NCBI GenBank assembly: GCA_003476445.1
Contig: DMUF01000047.1
Span: 1,165-10,240, forward strand
Length of the DNA: 9,076 bases
Direction: 5' to 3'
Source: Gammaproteobacteria bacterium
GTDB taxonomy: Bacteria > Pseudomonadota > Gammaproteobacteria > Pseudomonadales > Azotimanducaceae
Positions 1-6,496 of this stretch are shown in pieces; within the stretch, counting starts at the first letter, position 1; each line of letters starts with the position of its first letter. Below the pieces are notes generated by a model. The model had not been told where the DNA came from. It saw only the letters and a program-made list of their open reading frames with translations, and did no database searches. Made by a program: the position numbers and the translations under genes.

Positions 1-48
1 CTTCCGCTTCCGCTTCCGCTTTCCCTTCCGCTTCCGGCTCCGGCTCTT
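1..48. repeat. GGAAGC / CTTCCG hexanucleotide repeat inside a coding region
   Basis: There are five exact CTTCCG units (1-18 and 25-36) with degenerate copies at 19-24 and 37-48. Read on the minus strand it is in frame and encodes alternating Glu-Ala, with some Glu-Pro, at the C-terminal tail of the TPR/TonB-like protein. The unit length is a multiple of three, so gain or loss of a copy would change tail length without a frameshift. The array continues past the left edge, so its full length is unknown. Confidence 0.85.
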
Positions 49-1273
49 CCTCGTATTGGAACTCGTGCCGATAGACCCGATTTGCGGTTGCGACGGCGAC
101 CCCGTTCACCAACGCCGGGCGGTAGCGGGCGGCGCGAAGACTGCGTCGCACCCGCATGTCCATGAGCCCTTTGGGTTCCGAGGCGATGGTAACGAGATCA
201 CGGGAAAAACCGGTATCCGTCACAGCGTAGCCAACCTCGACGAACCCATCGCGAATCTCACCCTTGCCCCGCACCGCGCGATCCCGCGTCTGTCCGGGGT
301 CTGGGAAGTACAGCGTGCGCGGGTCGGCAAAGAACGCGACGGGATCCGCGTTCGGTACCTTGGCCATGAGTTCAAAGGCATGCGCGTAGAGGGGGTTGGC
401 GCGGCTTGGCTTCTCGAACAGGTTGTACCAGTCCGCGAGCTCGAGAATCGCCTCGAGATATCCCTGCGGATTGGATTCCTCCTGCGCTTTGCGAATGCGC
501 GCCACCTGCTGCAGCGCCTGTTCGCCGGCGGGGAGCGCGTTACCCGCCATCTGCGCCGCCACCATCGGTGAAATGCCGGCGCCAATCGGTGGCTCTTCGT
601 TGCGCTCGTAGACGGGCGGAAATCGTTCCAGCCGAAAGCTGGCTGCGAGCCCGCGCAGCGCGGGAACTGCGGTTTCTGACTCGAGCTGGCCGGTCGCCTG
701 ATGAATCACCAGCGCTTGCTGATAGAGCGCTCGGGCCGGGTAGGGGTTGTCCGTCTCCAGGTACCAGCCGGCCAGTCGATTGATGGCGGGCAGCAACTCC
801 GGGTCGCTCGGGTCGCTGGATTCGGCAAGGATGCGGAAGGCATATTCCTCGCGCTCATTCGCATCCTGCAGGGCTCCGAGCGACTTCAGCGCCGTAGCCT
901 CACGATAGACGATCTCAACCTGTTGGGGCGATCGCAGACCCGAGCTCACACGCGCCAGATGGGTGGCGTGCTGGTACTGGCGCAATGCTTCTGCGGGTTC
1001 GCCGAGCCCCATGTAAGCATCGCCGAGCAGCGTAAGCGGTCGAACCAGGGCGGGATCGTAGCGATTGACCCCTGCGGAAAGGTCGGTGACGTGGTCCAGT
1101 AGCCAGTCGCGCGCGGCCCCGAACTCCCCTGTCTCTACCTGGCGTGCGGCAAGATCAAGTTCGCTCGCGACGATGCCGGGCGCTACCTGAGCGCGGCTTG
1201 CGCCCGCGACGCAAAGCAATGCCAGCAGGCAGGCCGCCAGAGGAGATCGGCGCGCACTCGGCATAGCTGTCAT
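1..1273 (-). CDS. Secreted TPR protein with TonB C-terminal-like domain (partial, 3' end beyond window)
   Basis: The minus strand stays open from ATG at 1273 to the left edge: 424 codons with no stop, so the gene is truncated here. Residues 1-29 form a Sec signal peptide (Arg-rich start, hydrophobic LAACLLALLCVAGA, likely cleavage after SRA) without a lipobox. Residues about 76-110, 118-152, 160-195 and 270-305 look like TPR helix pairs, for example LLGDAYMGLGEPAEALRQY. Residues about 341-407 resemble the TonB C-terminal domain (VEVGYAVTDTGFSRDL, then RYRPALVNG). From about 408 the chain turns into an E/P/A tail. The gene lies just downstream of a TonB-dependent receptor on the same strand, so I infer a periplasmic role in receptor energisation or outer-membrane transport. 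Unlike classical TonB there is no retained membrane anchor or proline-rich linker. A second ATG at 1264 is possible. The reading frame is clear; the role is inferred. Confidence 0.85.
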   Translation of the reverse strand, partial: MTAMPSARRSPLAACLLALLCVAGASRAQVAPGIVASELDLAARQVETGEFGAARDWLLDHVTDLSAGVNRYDPALVRPLTLLGDAYMGLGEPAEALRQYQHATHLARVSSGLRSPQQVEIVYREATALKSLGALQDANEREEYAFRILAESSDPSDPELLPAINRLAGWYLETDNPYPARALYQQALVIHQATGQLESETAVPALRGLAASFRLERFPPVYERNEEPPIGAGISPMVAAQMAGNALPAGEQALQQVARIRKAQEESNPQGYLEAILELADWYNLFEKPSRANPLYAHAFELMAKVPNADPVAFFADPRTLYFPDPGQTRDRAVRGKGEIRDGFVEVGYAVTDTGFSRDLVTIASEPKGLMDMRVRRSLRAARYRPALVNGVAVATANRVYRHEFQYEEEPEPEAEGKAEAEAE

Positions 1274-1327
1274 ATGGATCCGGGTTGCGTCATCACGGTG
1301 GGTGGCGGGGCGGGAGCCCATGCATCG

Positions 1328-1356
1328 AGTGTCCGTTCGCCTGAAAGGCAAGTCAA
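1328..1356 (-). promoter_or_regulatory. Candidate sigma70 promoter for the TPR/TonB-like gene
   Basis: On the minus strand a good -35 (TTGACT, 1351-1356, 5 of 6 to consensus) is followed after 17 nt by a poor -10 (GACACT, 1328-1333, 3 of 6). It would give a leader of roughly 45-50 nt before the ATG at 1273. This suggests the gene can be transcribed apart from the upstream receptor gene. The weak -10 keeps confidence low. Confidence 0.35.
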
Positions 1357-1373
1357 GGCGAGGAGCCGTGCAA

Positions 1374-1417
1374 CCGGTTTGCGCGCGCGGGCCCGTCGGA
1401 GGCACCGCGCGCACCGG
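1374..1417. other. Strong imperfect hairpin just after the receptor gene
   Basis: CCGGT plus GCGCGCG (1374-1387, with a TT bulge) pairs with CGCGCGC plus ACCGG (1406-1417), making a 12-bp GC-rich stem with an 18-nt loop. It begins 19 nt past the receptor stop codon. No U-run follows on the minus strand, so it is not a classical intrinsic terminator. It may stabilise or process the receptor mRNA, or partly terminate transcription. Confidence 0.45.
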
Positions 1418-1436
1418 ATCCAGCTGGAGGAAGGAA

Positions 1437-3905
1437 TCAGAAGTTGTAGGCGAGCTCCACGAACAACTGCCGACCACGGTTGAAGTTCACCAGCTGATCA
1501 TCGCCTGACGGCGGACGGAACGGAGCCGGACCACCGCCGGTGATCGTCTGCTCGTCGGTCAGGTTGCGAGCGATCAGGGAGAGCCTCCAATCGCTCAACT
1601 GCGAGAGCAGCGAGATATTCAGATCGATGCTGGTGTAGCTCTCCTGCTCGAGGTAACCCAACCGGTTGGTCGCCGAGAACTCCCGCAGCGCGCCGCCCGC
1701 GATATAGCTGGAGGAGTAGAACACGTTGGGGCTGATACTCAGCATGAAGGCGTCCGTGAGCGGCCGTTCCCAGCTCAACCCGACATTGCCCGAGAACTTG
1801 GGTGCGTTGCTCGCCTCGCGGCCCTGCAGATTTTCGCCAGACGCGGTGATCAGGTCGCCCGTGATCTCCGTATCCAGAAGTCCCCATGCGCCATAGAGGC
1901 TGAGCCCGGAAACCGGCGTAGCCCACGCCCAGTCGATATCAAGACCCATCGTCTTGACCTCGCCCGCATTGAACGTGTCGAACGCAAACACCGCGGGATT
2001 GAAGAGCTGCACCTGCTGATCCGTGTACTCGATATGGAAGGCTGTCGCGTTCAGCATCAGGGTTCCATCGAGCAGCAGGGAGCGGAAACCAAGCTCGAAG
2101 CCCTCCGAGGTTTCGGAATCAAACGACAGAATATCGACCGCAGCCTGTCTTACGACCGGATCCGTGCTGTTGAGATCGGGAATCACGGAACCGATCGGAA
2201 GCGTGTTGTTGTCGACGCCGCCGGACTTGAAGCCGGTCTTGAAAGAGCCGTAAACGGACATCTCGTCGCTGATCAGGTAACGCAACACCACTTCGGGTGA
2301 CCAGTTGTCGTCGCTGAACTCGATGTCACCCGTCTTGAAGCCGCTGGGGACTGAACCGAACACGATCGGCAGCGCCGCGTGGACGTACGGGAACGCGACG
2401 GTGGTGCTCTTGTCCTCATCCGTCCAGCGCACGCCGCCGGACAGTTCCCAGCGCTCCGTCAGCTGGTACTCGCCGCTCACGAAAAAGGATAGGGCCTCGG
2501 CGTCGATAGGACGATCTGCGAGCCAGTCGAAGGTAAATCCGGTGACCGGATCCGGTCCGAACGGAGGTCCGAAAACGCCGAGCAGCGATGGATTGAACGC
2601 GTTTTGCGAGGTCCGGTGTCCGATGTCCCGCGTTTCGAAGAAACCGCCCACCTGATAATTGAACGGACCGTCGAAACTGCTTGCCAGGCGCACCTCGCTG
2701 GTGAACTGCTTCAGCGTGTTTTCAAACGGCGCGACAAGTCCGGCGGGGGTGCCATTCGGATTCTTCCCCGTGGAGTTGAAGGAGTCGTTGTACTCGTTGT
2801 CGAGATCAACGTAGCCGAACAGCGCGGTGAGATCATAGTTCTCGCTCAGACCCACCTCGACCTTCAGCCGGCTGAAGAAGATATCGGTATTGTTGAACGC
2901 CTGGCTGATGTCACCACGATCCGCGCCCGGCGATCCCGTGGGAACCTTGTCGATCAGCGCGTTGCCATCGACGCCGACAAATTCGCCGTCGTCGAGGTCG
3001 CAGTCATGCGTCGGCAGGAACAGGTCGACGCCCGGTATGCCGCCGCCGGTCAGCGCGCCGCCCAGAAGGACCGACGGATCCGGACCGTCCGAGCCGCAGA
3101 AAATATCCTGGCGCCCGTTCAGCGTGTCTGAACGCTGGCGGTTGTAGTTGATCTTGAGGTTGGCGTTGATGTTATCGGTCGCCTCCCAGTTGAACGTGGC
3201 ACGGGTGACGAAGTTTTCGAGTCCGCGGTCGGAACGGCGCGTGGGAACGATGTCCGCAACGGTCACGTACTCCTCGATGTCCTGGTACTCGGCTGCCAGC
3301 CGGAAACCGAGTGTCTCGGTGATCGGGCCGGAAACGAATCCACCCACGCTGCGGCCGTCTTCCTCGGATTCATACGAGGACTTGCCGCCAAACTCCCACG
3401 CCTCGGTGGGCTCCGCGGACTGTACCGCGAGTACACCCGCCGACGCGGCCTTGCCGAAGAACAGGGATTGCGGGCCTTTGAGCACGCTTACCTGATCGAC
3501 GTCGAAGAACGCGCTCTGCAGCAGCCGCTGGGTGCTGACCGAAATACCGTCGTAGTTGATGCCGACGGCGGAATCGAAGGCGTTGGAGATGCTCGACGAG
3601 CCGACGCCGCGCAGGTTGATCTGCGCACCGGCGCCGGAGCCCCCAAGGCTCACTGTGAGTGCCGGTACTCGCGTGATGAGGTCGGCTGCCTGGTCGATGC
3701 GGAACCGATCGATCGTATCTCGATCGAGAACCGTGACCGCCACGGGTACTTCGCGCAAGGTTTCTTCGATGTTCCGCGCCGTCACGACGATTTCTTCAAT
3801 CACCCTCGCGTCCTCGGTCTGGGCGGACGTGACTGCGGGGAACGCTCCAAGCACCAGACAGACTGCCGCCAAACGCGGGTGCCGCTGCATCCGAATTTCC
3901 TTCAT
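1437..3905 (-). CDS. TonB-dependent outer-membrane receptor
   Basis: 822 residues. The start at 3905 is chosen because a strong AGAGGA lies 5 nt upstream and a signal peptide follows at once (hydrophobic LAAVCLVLGAFPAV, cleavage near TSA-QT at residue 28); an in-frame ATG at 3962 would add 19 residues before it. The TonB box region EEIVVTA (about 37-43) precedes the plug domain (about 44-160), which carries VPVAVTVLDRDTI, INLRGVG and VLKGPQSLFFGKAASAG. The remainder is beta-barrel, ending in the aromatic AYNF expected for outer-membrane insertion. The mature protein has only two cysteines (270 and 302), flanking an acidic stretch that probably forms an extracellular loop. It imports an unknown ligand using TonB-ExbB-ExbD energy. 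Family assignment is very secure. Substrate cannot be told, although the plug wording resembles receptors common in sphingomonads and marine gammaproteobacteria. The next gene on the strand encodes a TonB-like protein. Confidence 0.97.
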   Translation of the reverse strand: MKEIRMQRHPRLAAVCLVLGAFPAVTSAQTEDARVIEEIVVTARNIEETLREVPVAVTVLDRDTIDRFRIDQAADLITRVPALTVSLGGSGAGAQINLRGVGSSSISNAFDSAVGINYDGISVSTQRLLQSAFFDVDQVSVLKGPQSLFFGKAASAGVLAVQSAEPTEAWEFGGKSSYESEEDGRSVGGFVSGPITETLGFRLAAEYQDIEEYVTVADIVPTRRSDRGLENFVTRATFNWEATDNINANLKINYNRQRSDTLNGRQDIFCGSDGPDPSVLLGGALTGGGIPGVDLFLPTHDCDLDDGEFVGVDGNALIDKVPTGSPGADRGDISQAFNNTDIFFSRLKVEVGLSENYDLTALFGYVDLDNEYNDSFNSTGKNPNGTPAGLVAPFENTLKQFTSEVRLASSFDGPFNYQVGGFFETRDIGHRTSQNAFNPSLLGVFGPPFGPDPVTGFTFDWLADRPIDAEALSFFVSGEYQLTERWELSGGVRWTDEDKSTTVAFPYVHAALPIVFGSVPSGFKTGDIEFSDDNWSPEVVLRYLISDEMSVYGSFKTGFKSGGVDNNTLPIGSVIPDLNSTDPVVRQAAVDILSFDSETSEGFELGFRSLLLDGTLMLNATAFHIEYTDQQVQLFNPAVFAFDTFNAGEVKTMGLDIDWAWATPVSGLSLYGAWGLLDTEITGDLITASGENLQGREASNAPKFSGNVGLSWERPLTDAFMLSISPNVFYSSSYIAGGALREFSATNRLGYLEQESYTSIDLNISLLSQLSDWRLSLIARNLTDEQTITGGGPAPFRPPSGDDQLVNFNRGRQLFVELAYNF

Positions 3906-3910
3906 CGATT

Positions 3911-3916
3911 TCCTCT
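3911..3916 (-). promoter_or_regulatory. Shine-Dalgarno site of the receptor gene
   Basis: Minus-strand AGAGGA, 5 nt before the ATG at 3905. It is the best ribosome binding site in the window and fixes the start at 3905 rather than the upstream in-frame ATG at 3962, which lacks one. Confidence 0.8.
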
Positions 3917-3953
3917 CTTTAGTTCCTGACTGGCGAGAAGGAAGATCGAACGC

Positions 3954-3963
3954 CGTGGCCACG
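3954..3963. promoter_or_regulatory. 10-bp palindrome upstream of the receptor gene (candidate operator)
   Basis: CGTGGCCACG is a perfect palindrome about 50 bp upstream of the receptor start, inside the probable leader or promoter region. I do not recognise it as the site of a named regulator. A chance palindrome is possible in DNA this GC-rich. Confidence 0.25.
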
Positions 3964-4057
3964 TGACCGCGCTCCCCTCCCAGTTGGCGGGGACCCTATA
4001 AGTAACTTCAAAGCGGGTTAACTCCCGAAAACTACAGTTCGGTGAACGAGCGGGTCG

Positions 4058-4087
4058 TTGGCTCGAGTAGAACCCATTCGTTAACAT
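4058..4087 (+). promoter_or_regulatory. Candidate promoter of the tusA-led operon
   Basis: TTGGCT (4058-4063, 4 of 6 to the -35 consensus) and TAACAT (4082-4087, 4 of 6 to -10) are 18 nt apart on the plus strand. Transcription would begin near 4094, just before the candidate starts of the first gene at 4106-4121. No terminator lies between the following genes, so it would drive all five. GTTAAC at 4080-4085 overlaps the -10 and recurs at 4017-4022. Confidence 0.35.
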
Positions 4088-4108
4088 GCGTGTTGCGTTG
4101 AACCGTTG

Positions 4109-4375
4109 GTGTCCGCTCACGTGAATTCTGCCGTTGAACCTCCCGCTCATGTGGACAGCACGCTGGATGCCTCGGGGCTGGTCTGCCCGGAGCCTCTTAT
4201 GCTGGTGCGCAACCGGGTGCGCACGATGGCAGCGGGAGAAGTGCTGCACGTCATTGCCACGGATCCCTCCACCGGCCGCGATTTCCGCGATTTTTGCCGC
4301 TTCCTTGGACATGCGCTGCTCGCCGAGCGTGGCGACGGATCGCGGTTCGAATACTGGATCCGCAAGGGCGGATGA
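4109..4375 (+). CDS. tusA: TusA-family sulfurtransferase
   Basis: A small cytoplasmic sulfur carrier of 88 residues; the E. coli TusA is 81. The family motif CPEP is present with the persulfide-bearing cysteine at residue 26 (LDASGLVCPEP), followed by VRNRVRTMAAGEVLHVIATDP, and the protein ends in RFEYWIRKGG, nearly the E. coli TusA ending. TusA accepts sulfur from IscS and hands it on for 2-thiolation of tRNA wobble uridine, and in some bacteria for molybdenum cofactor or sulfur oxidation. The start is uncertain: TTG 4106, GTG 4109, GTG 4121 and GTG 4151 are all in frame, none with a clear Shine-Dalgarno, and conserved sequence begins only at about residue 18. It is the first gene of a tightly packed operon; the next ATG overlaps its stop. 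Assignment is secure; membership of strict TusA rather than a paralogue is likely. Confidence 0.92.
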   Translation: MSAHVNSAVEPPAHVDSTLDASGLVCPEPLMLVRNRVRTMAAGEVLHVIATDPSTGRDFRDFCRFLGHALLAERGDGSRFEYWIRKGG

Positions 4376-4842
4376 GTGTCATGCGCGAAGAGCGCTATTT
4401 TGCCTACGGTTCCAACATGAATCCCGAGCGTGTCAGGCAGCGCGGACTGCTCTTTACTCGGGTTGAAGGTGCACGTCTGCGGGGCTTTGCGCTCGGGTTC
4501 GGCAAGCAGTCGCGCGACCACGCGGGTAGCGGTCACGCTCACATCGAGCGCGCGCCGGACGACATTGTGGAAGGCGTGCTCTACCTGCTCGCGGGTCCTG
4601 AGGAAATCTGGAAGATGGATCCGTTTGAGCGCGCCCCGATCAATTACAGCCGCGACGCTATCGTGGTGGAAACAAGTTCGGGTCACGTGGCTGCCTGGAC
4701 CTACTTTGCGAATCCCGCCGTCATGGCACCCAACCTGTTTCCGCGGCGCGACTATCTCGCGCACCTGCTCGAGGGGCGACCTTATCTGTCGCGCGGCTAC
4801 GGCGAACGGCTTGCGCAGTGGCCCTGCGCGGACGACGCATGA
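4372..4842 (+). CDS. Gamma-glutamylcyclotransferase-like protein
   Basis: 156 residues of the GGCT/AIG2-like fold. Near the N terminus is FAYGSNMNPERVRQR, whose YGSN loop (12-15) binds substrate in this family. Further on, VEGVLYLLAGPEEIWKMDPF then ERAPINYSRDAIVV (67-99) matches the core strand and helix. Glu86 sits where the catalytic glutamate of human GGCT lies, within the DxxEG-like stretch. Family enzymes release 5-oxoproline from gamma-glutamyl dipeptides or gamma-glutamylamines, a step in glutathione turnover, in the cytoplasm. The exact substrate is open. The start at 4372 is preferred because its ATGA overlaps the TusA stop, typical of translational coupling; AAGGG lies only 3 nt upstream, so ATG 4381 (12 nt away) is an alternative. 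No signal peptide or membrane segment is seen. The next gene starts inside its stop codon. Confidence 0.87.
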   Translation: MSVMREERYFAYGSNMNPERVRQRGLLFTRVEGARLRGFALGFGKQSRDHAGSGHAHIERAPDDIVEGVLYLLAGPEEIWKMDPFERAPINYSRDAIVVETSSGHVAAWTYFANPAVMAPNLFPRRDYLAHLLEGRPYLSRGYGERLAQWPCADDA

Positions 4843-5405
4843 CGGTGGGTATGCCTGACAGGCGCACGCAACCCGTTGCCAGGCGTGACTGCTCTGCGCC
4901 CCTCACGATGACTGATCGTGACATTTGCGAGCGCTTCAATGGGGGACCCGGTCTGCGCTACGGCGCGCGCCTCGAGGGTGGGGCGCCGGAGCCGCTGTAT
5001 GAACCCGCGACGGGCGCGTCTCCGGCGATCATCCGCTACCGGCTGGACTACGCGCAGAGCGCGCTGCATGAAATCGCGCACTGGTGCATTGCGGGTCGCG
5101 AACGACGCGCGCTGGCGGACTACGGATACTGGTACGTTCCGCCGCCGCGCACCGCGAAGGAGCGCGCTCAATTCTTCGTGGTGGAGAGTCGTGTTCAGGG
5201 TCTCGAGGCGCTGTTGGCTGAGCTTGCTGGCGTGCGGTTTCATGTGAGTCTCGATGATCCCGGCGCCGACGCTGGTGACTTCGCCGAGCACGTTCTGCAG
5301 GCGAGCGCGATGTGGCGCGCGACGTCACTGCCCGCGCGCACGGTCGCGGTGATGGTCGCCCTTGACCCCGAGTGGCGTTCGCGGCTGGGGCTCGCACCAC
5401 CGTGA
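4839..5405 (+). CDS. epmC: Elongation factor P hydroxylase EpmC (YfcM)
   Basis: 188 residues; E. coli EpmC (YfcM) is close to this length. The hallmark SALHEIAHWCIAG carries the metal-ligand pattern HExxH at 77-81, followed by DYGYWY and a downstream VES..QGLE stretch (third ligand candidate Glu116), in the same order as YfcM. EpmC hydroxylates the lysine of EF-P already modified by EpmA and EpmB, the last step of the enterobacterial pathway. Those partners and EF-P are not in this window. The start at 4839 is chosen because its ATGA overlaps the preceding stop. Conserved sequence begins only at ATG 4908 (MTDRDICERF), so about 23 leading residues are an extension or a misassigned start; a 7-bp inverted repeat surrounds ATG 4908. 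Family identity is high confidence; the start is not. Confidence 0.93.
   Translation: MTVGMPDRRTQPVARRDCSAPLTMTDRDICERFNGGPGLRYGARLEGGAPEPLYEPATGASPAIIRYRLDYAQSALHEIAHWCIAGRERRALADYGYWYVPPPRTAKERAQFFVVESRVQGLEALLAELAGVRFHVSLDDPGADAGDFAEHVLQASAMWRATSLPARTVAVMVALDPEWRSRLGLAPP
4903..4921. other. Perfect inverted repeat around an internal ATG of epmC
   Basis: TCACGAT (4903-4909) and ATCGTGA (4915-4921) are exact complements around a 5-nt loop, and the ATG at 4908 falls in the first arm and loop. In RNA this would bury that alternative start codon. It could regulate internal initiation, act as a DNA operator, or be chance. Confidence 0.4.
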
Positions 5406-6496
5406 GCGCGGAAGTCGTCGATGCCGTTGTGATTGGTGCGGGCGTGGTGGGGCTTGCGTGCGCCCGCGCGTTGGCGTTGCGCGGACGCGAGGTCCTGGTA
5501 CTCGAACGCCACGGGCTCATCGGTAGCGAGACCAGCGCGCGCAACTCCGAGGTCATCCACGCTGGCATCTACTACCCCACGGGCAGTCTCAAGGCTGCTC
5601 TCTGTGTCGAAGGCAAGGCGCTGCTCTACGCATACCTCACCGAGCGCGCCATCCCGCACCGTCGCTGCGGCAAGATCATCGTTGCAACGGCGCCATCGCA
5701 GTTCGACACGCTGCGCGCCTATCAGGCCCAGGCGCTGCGCAACGGCGTGGGCGAACTGCCATGGCTTGACCAGGCGCAGGTGCGCGCGCTGGAGCCAGCG
5801 GTCGAAGCGCTCGCGGGCGTGCATTCACCGACCACGGGCATCATTGATTCCCATGCCTACATGCTGTCGCTGCAGAGTGACCTCGAGGCGGCGGGTGGTG
5901 TTGTCGCGCTGCAGACGACGGTGCGTGCGCTCGCGCGCGACGGCGAACAACTGCGCGTGCTCACTGATGATCTCGAACTCGTCACCGGTTGTCTTGTGAA
6001 CGCGGGTGGTCTTGGTGCACCCGCGCTTGCGCAGCAGCTCGATGCCGCAGCTCCGAGCGGTTGGTATGCGCGCGGGCGTTACTACGGTTACGCGGGTCCA
6101 GCGCCGTTTTCGCGTCTCGTCTATCCCATCGCCGAGGCAGCAGGCCTCGGTGTGCATGTCACCATTGATCTGGCGGGACAGGTGCGCTTTGGTCCGGACG
6201 TGGAATGGATTGAGGAGCCGGATTACACCTTCGATGACAGCTGTCGCGACGACTTCGCGAACGCCATTGCGCGTTATTTTCCGGCGGTCGAGCGTGATCG
6301 CCTGCTCCCCGGCTACACGGGGGTACGACCGAAGATCTCGCCGCCCACGGCGCCGGCCGCAGATTTCCGCATCGATACGGTGGACCAACATGGCATCCCT
6401 GGTCTTGTGAACCTGCTCGGCATTGAAAGTCCAGGGCTCACGTCTTCGCTCGCCATCGCAAGCCGTGTAGCAGACCGGCTCGCGCTCGCGTGCTGA
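5402..6496 (+). CDS. FAD-dependent oxidoreductase, L-2-hydroxyglutarate oxidase-like
   Basis: 364 residues from GTG 5402, whose GTGA overlaps the EpmC stop; an in-frame ATG at 5372 would extend back into epmC and adds nothing conserved. The N-terminal dinucleotide fold is intact: VVIGAGVVG (GxGxxG at 12-17) ending in Glu35 for the ribose. Then comes TSARNSEVIHAGIYYP (44-59), followed by a LKAALCVEGKALLY stretch matching the L2HGDH/LhgO family closely; SPTTGIIDSHAYM, YPIAEAAGLGVHVTIDLAGQ (about 241-260) and GYTGVRPKISP (about 304-314) are further family blocks. LhgO-type enzymes oxidise L-2-hydroxyglutarate to 2-oxoglutarate and pass electrons to quinone. This one is shorter than human L2HGDH or E. 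coli LhgO and carries RNSE where they have HNSG, so a different 2-hydroxyacid or amine substrate is possible. The fold is certain, the substrate is not. It overlaps the next gene by 7 nt. Confidence 0.93.
   Translation: MSAEVVDAVVIGAGVVGLACARALALRGREVLVLERHGLIGSETSARNSEVIHAGIYYPTGSLKAALCVEGKALLYAYLTERAIPHRRCGKIIVATAPSQFDTLRAYQAQALRNGVGELPWLDQAQVRALEPAVEALAGVHSPTTGIIDSHAYMLSLQSDLEAAGGVVALQTTVRALARDGEQLRVLTDDLELVTGCLVNAGGLGAPALAQQLDAAAPSGWYARGRYYGYAGPAPFSRLVYPIAEAAGLGVHVTIDLAGQVRFGPDVEWIEEPDYTFDDSCRDDFANAIARYFPAVERDRLLPGYTGVRPKISPPTAPAADFRIDTVDQHGIPGLVNLLGIESPGLTSSLAIASRVADRLALAC

Noticed and set aside
1..48. Short-repeat array considered as a CRISPR or origin iteron
   Set aside because: The unit is 6 nt without spacers, in frame with a coding region, and encodes a Glu-Ala tail.
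56..571. Plus-strand open frame of 171 codons at the left end
   Set aside because: It lies antisense to the minus-strand TPR/TonB-like gene, which has a signal peptide, recognisable domains and an open frame through the whole stretch. The plus-strand translation resembles no family.
701..1102. Plus-strand open frame of 133 codons
   Set aside because: Shadow of the same minus-strand gene; no ribosome binding site or recognisable domain.
1211..1273. Possible lipoprotein signal in the TPR/TonB-like protein (cysteine at residue 21)
   Set aside because: The residue before the cysteine is leucine, not Gly, Ala or Ser, so there is no lipobox. A normal signal peptidase I site fits better.
2604..3131. 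Plus-strand open frame of 175 codons within the receptor gene
   Set aside because: Antisense to a clear TonB-dependent receptor; an artefact of high GC content.
3962..4027. Weak promoter-like and hairpin elements before the receptor (TATAGG on the minus strand, GGGG/CCCC arms, CGGG/CCCG arms)
   Set aside because: The -10-like site has no -35 at acceptable spacing, and the stems are only 4-5 bp, which is expected by chance at this base composition.
4147..4764. 205-codon minus-strand open frame opposite tusA and the GGCT-like gene
   Set aside because: Both plus-strand genes have clear family motifs and coupled stop/start junctions; the minus frame has none.
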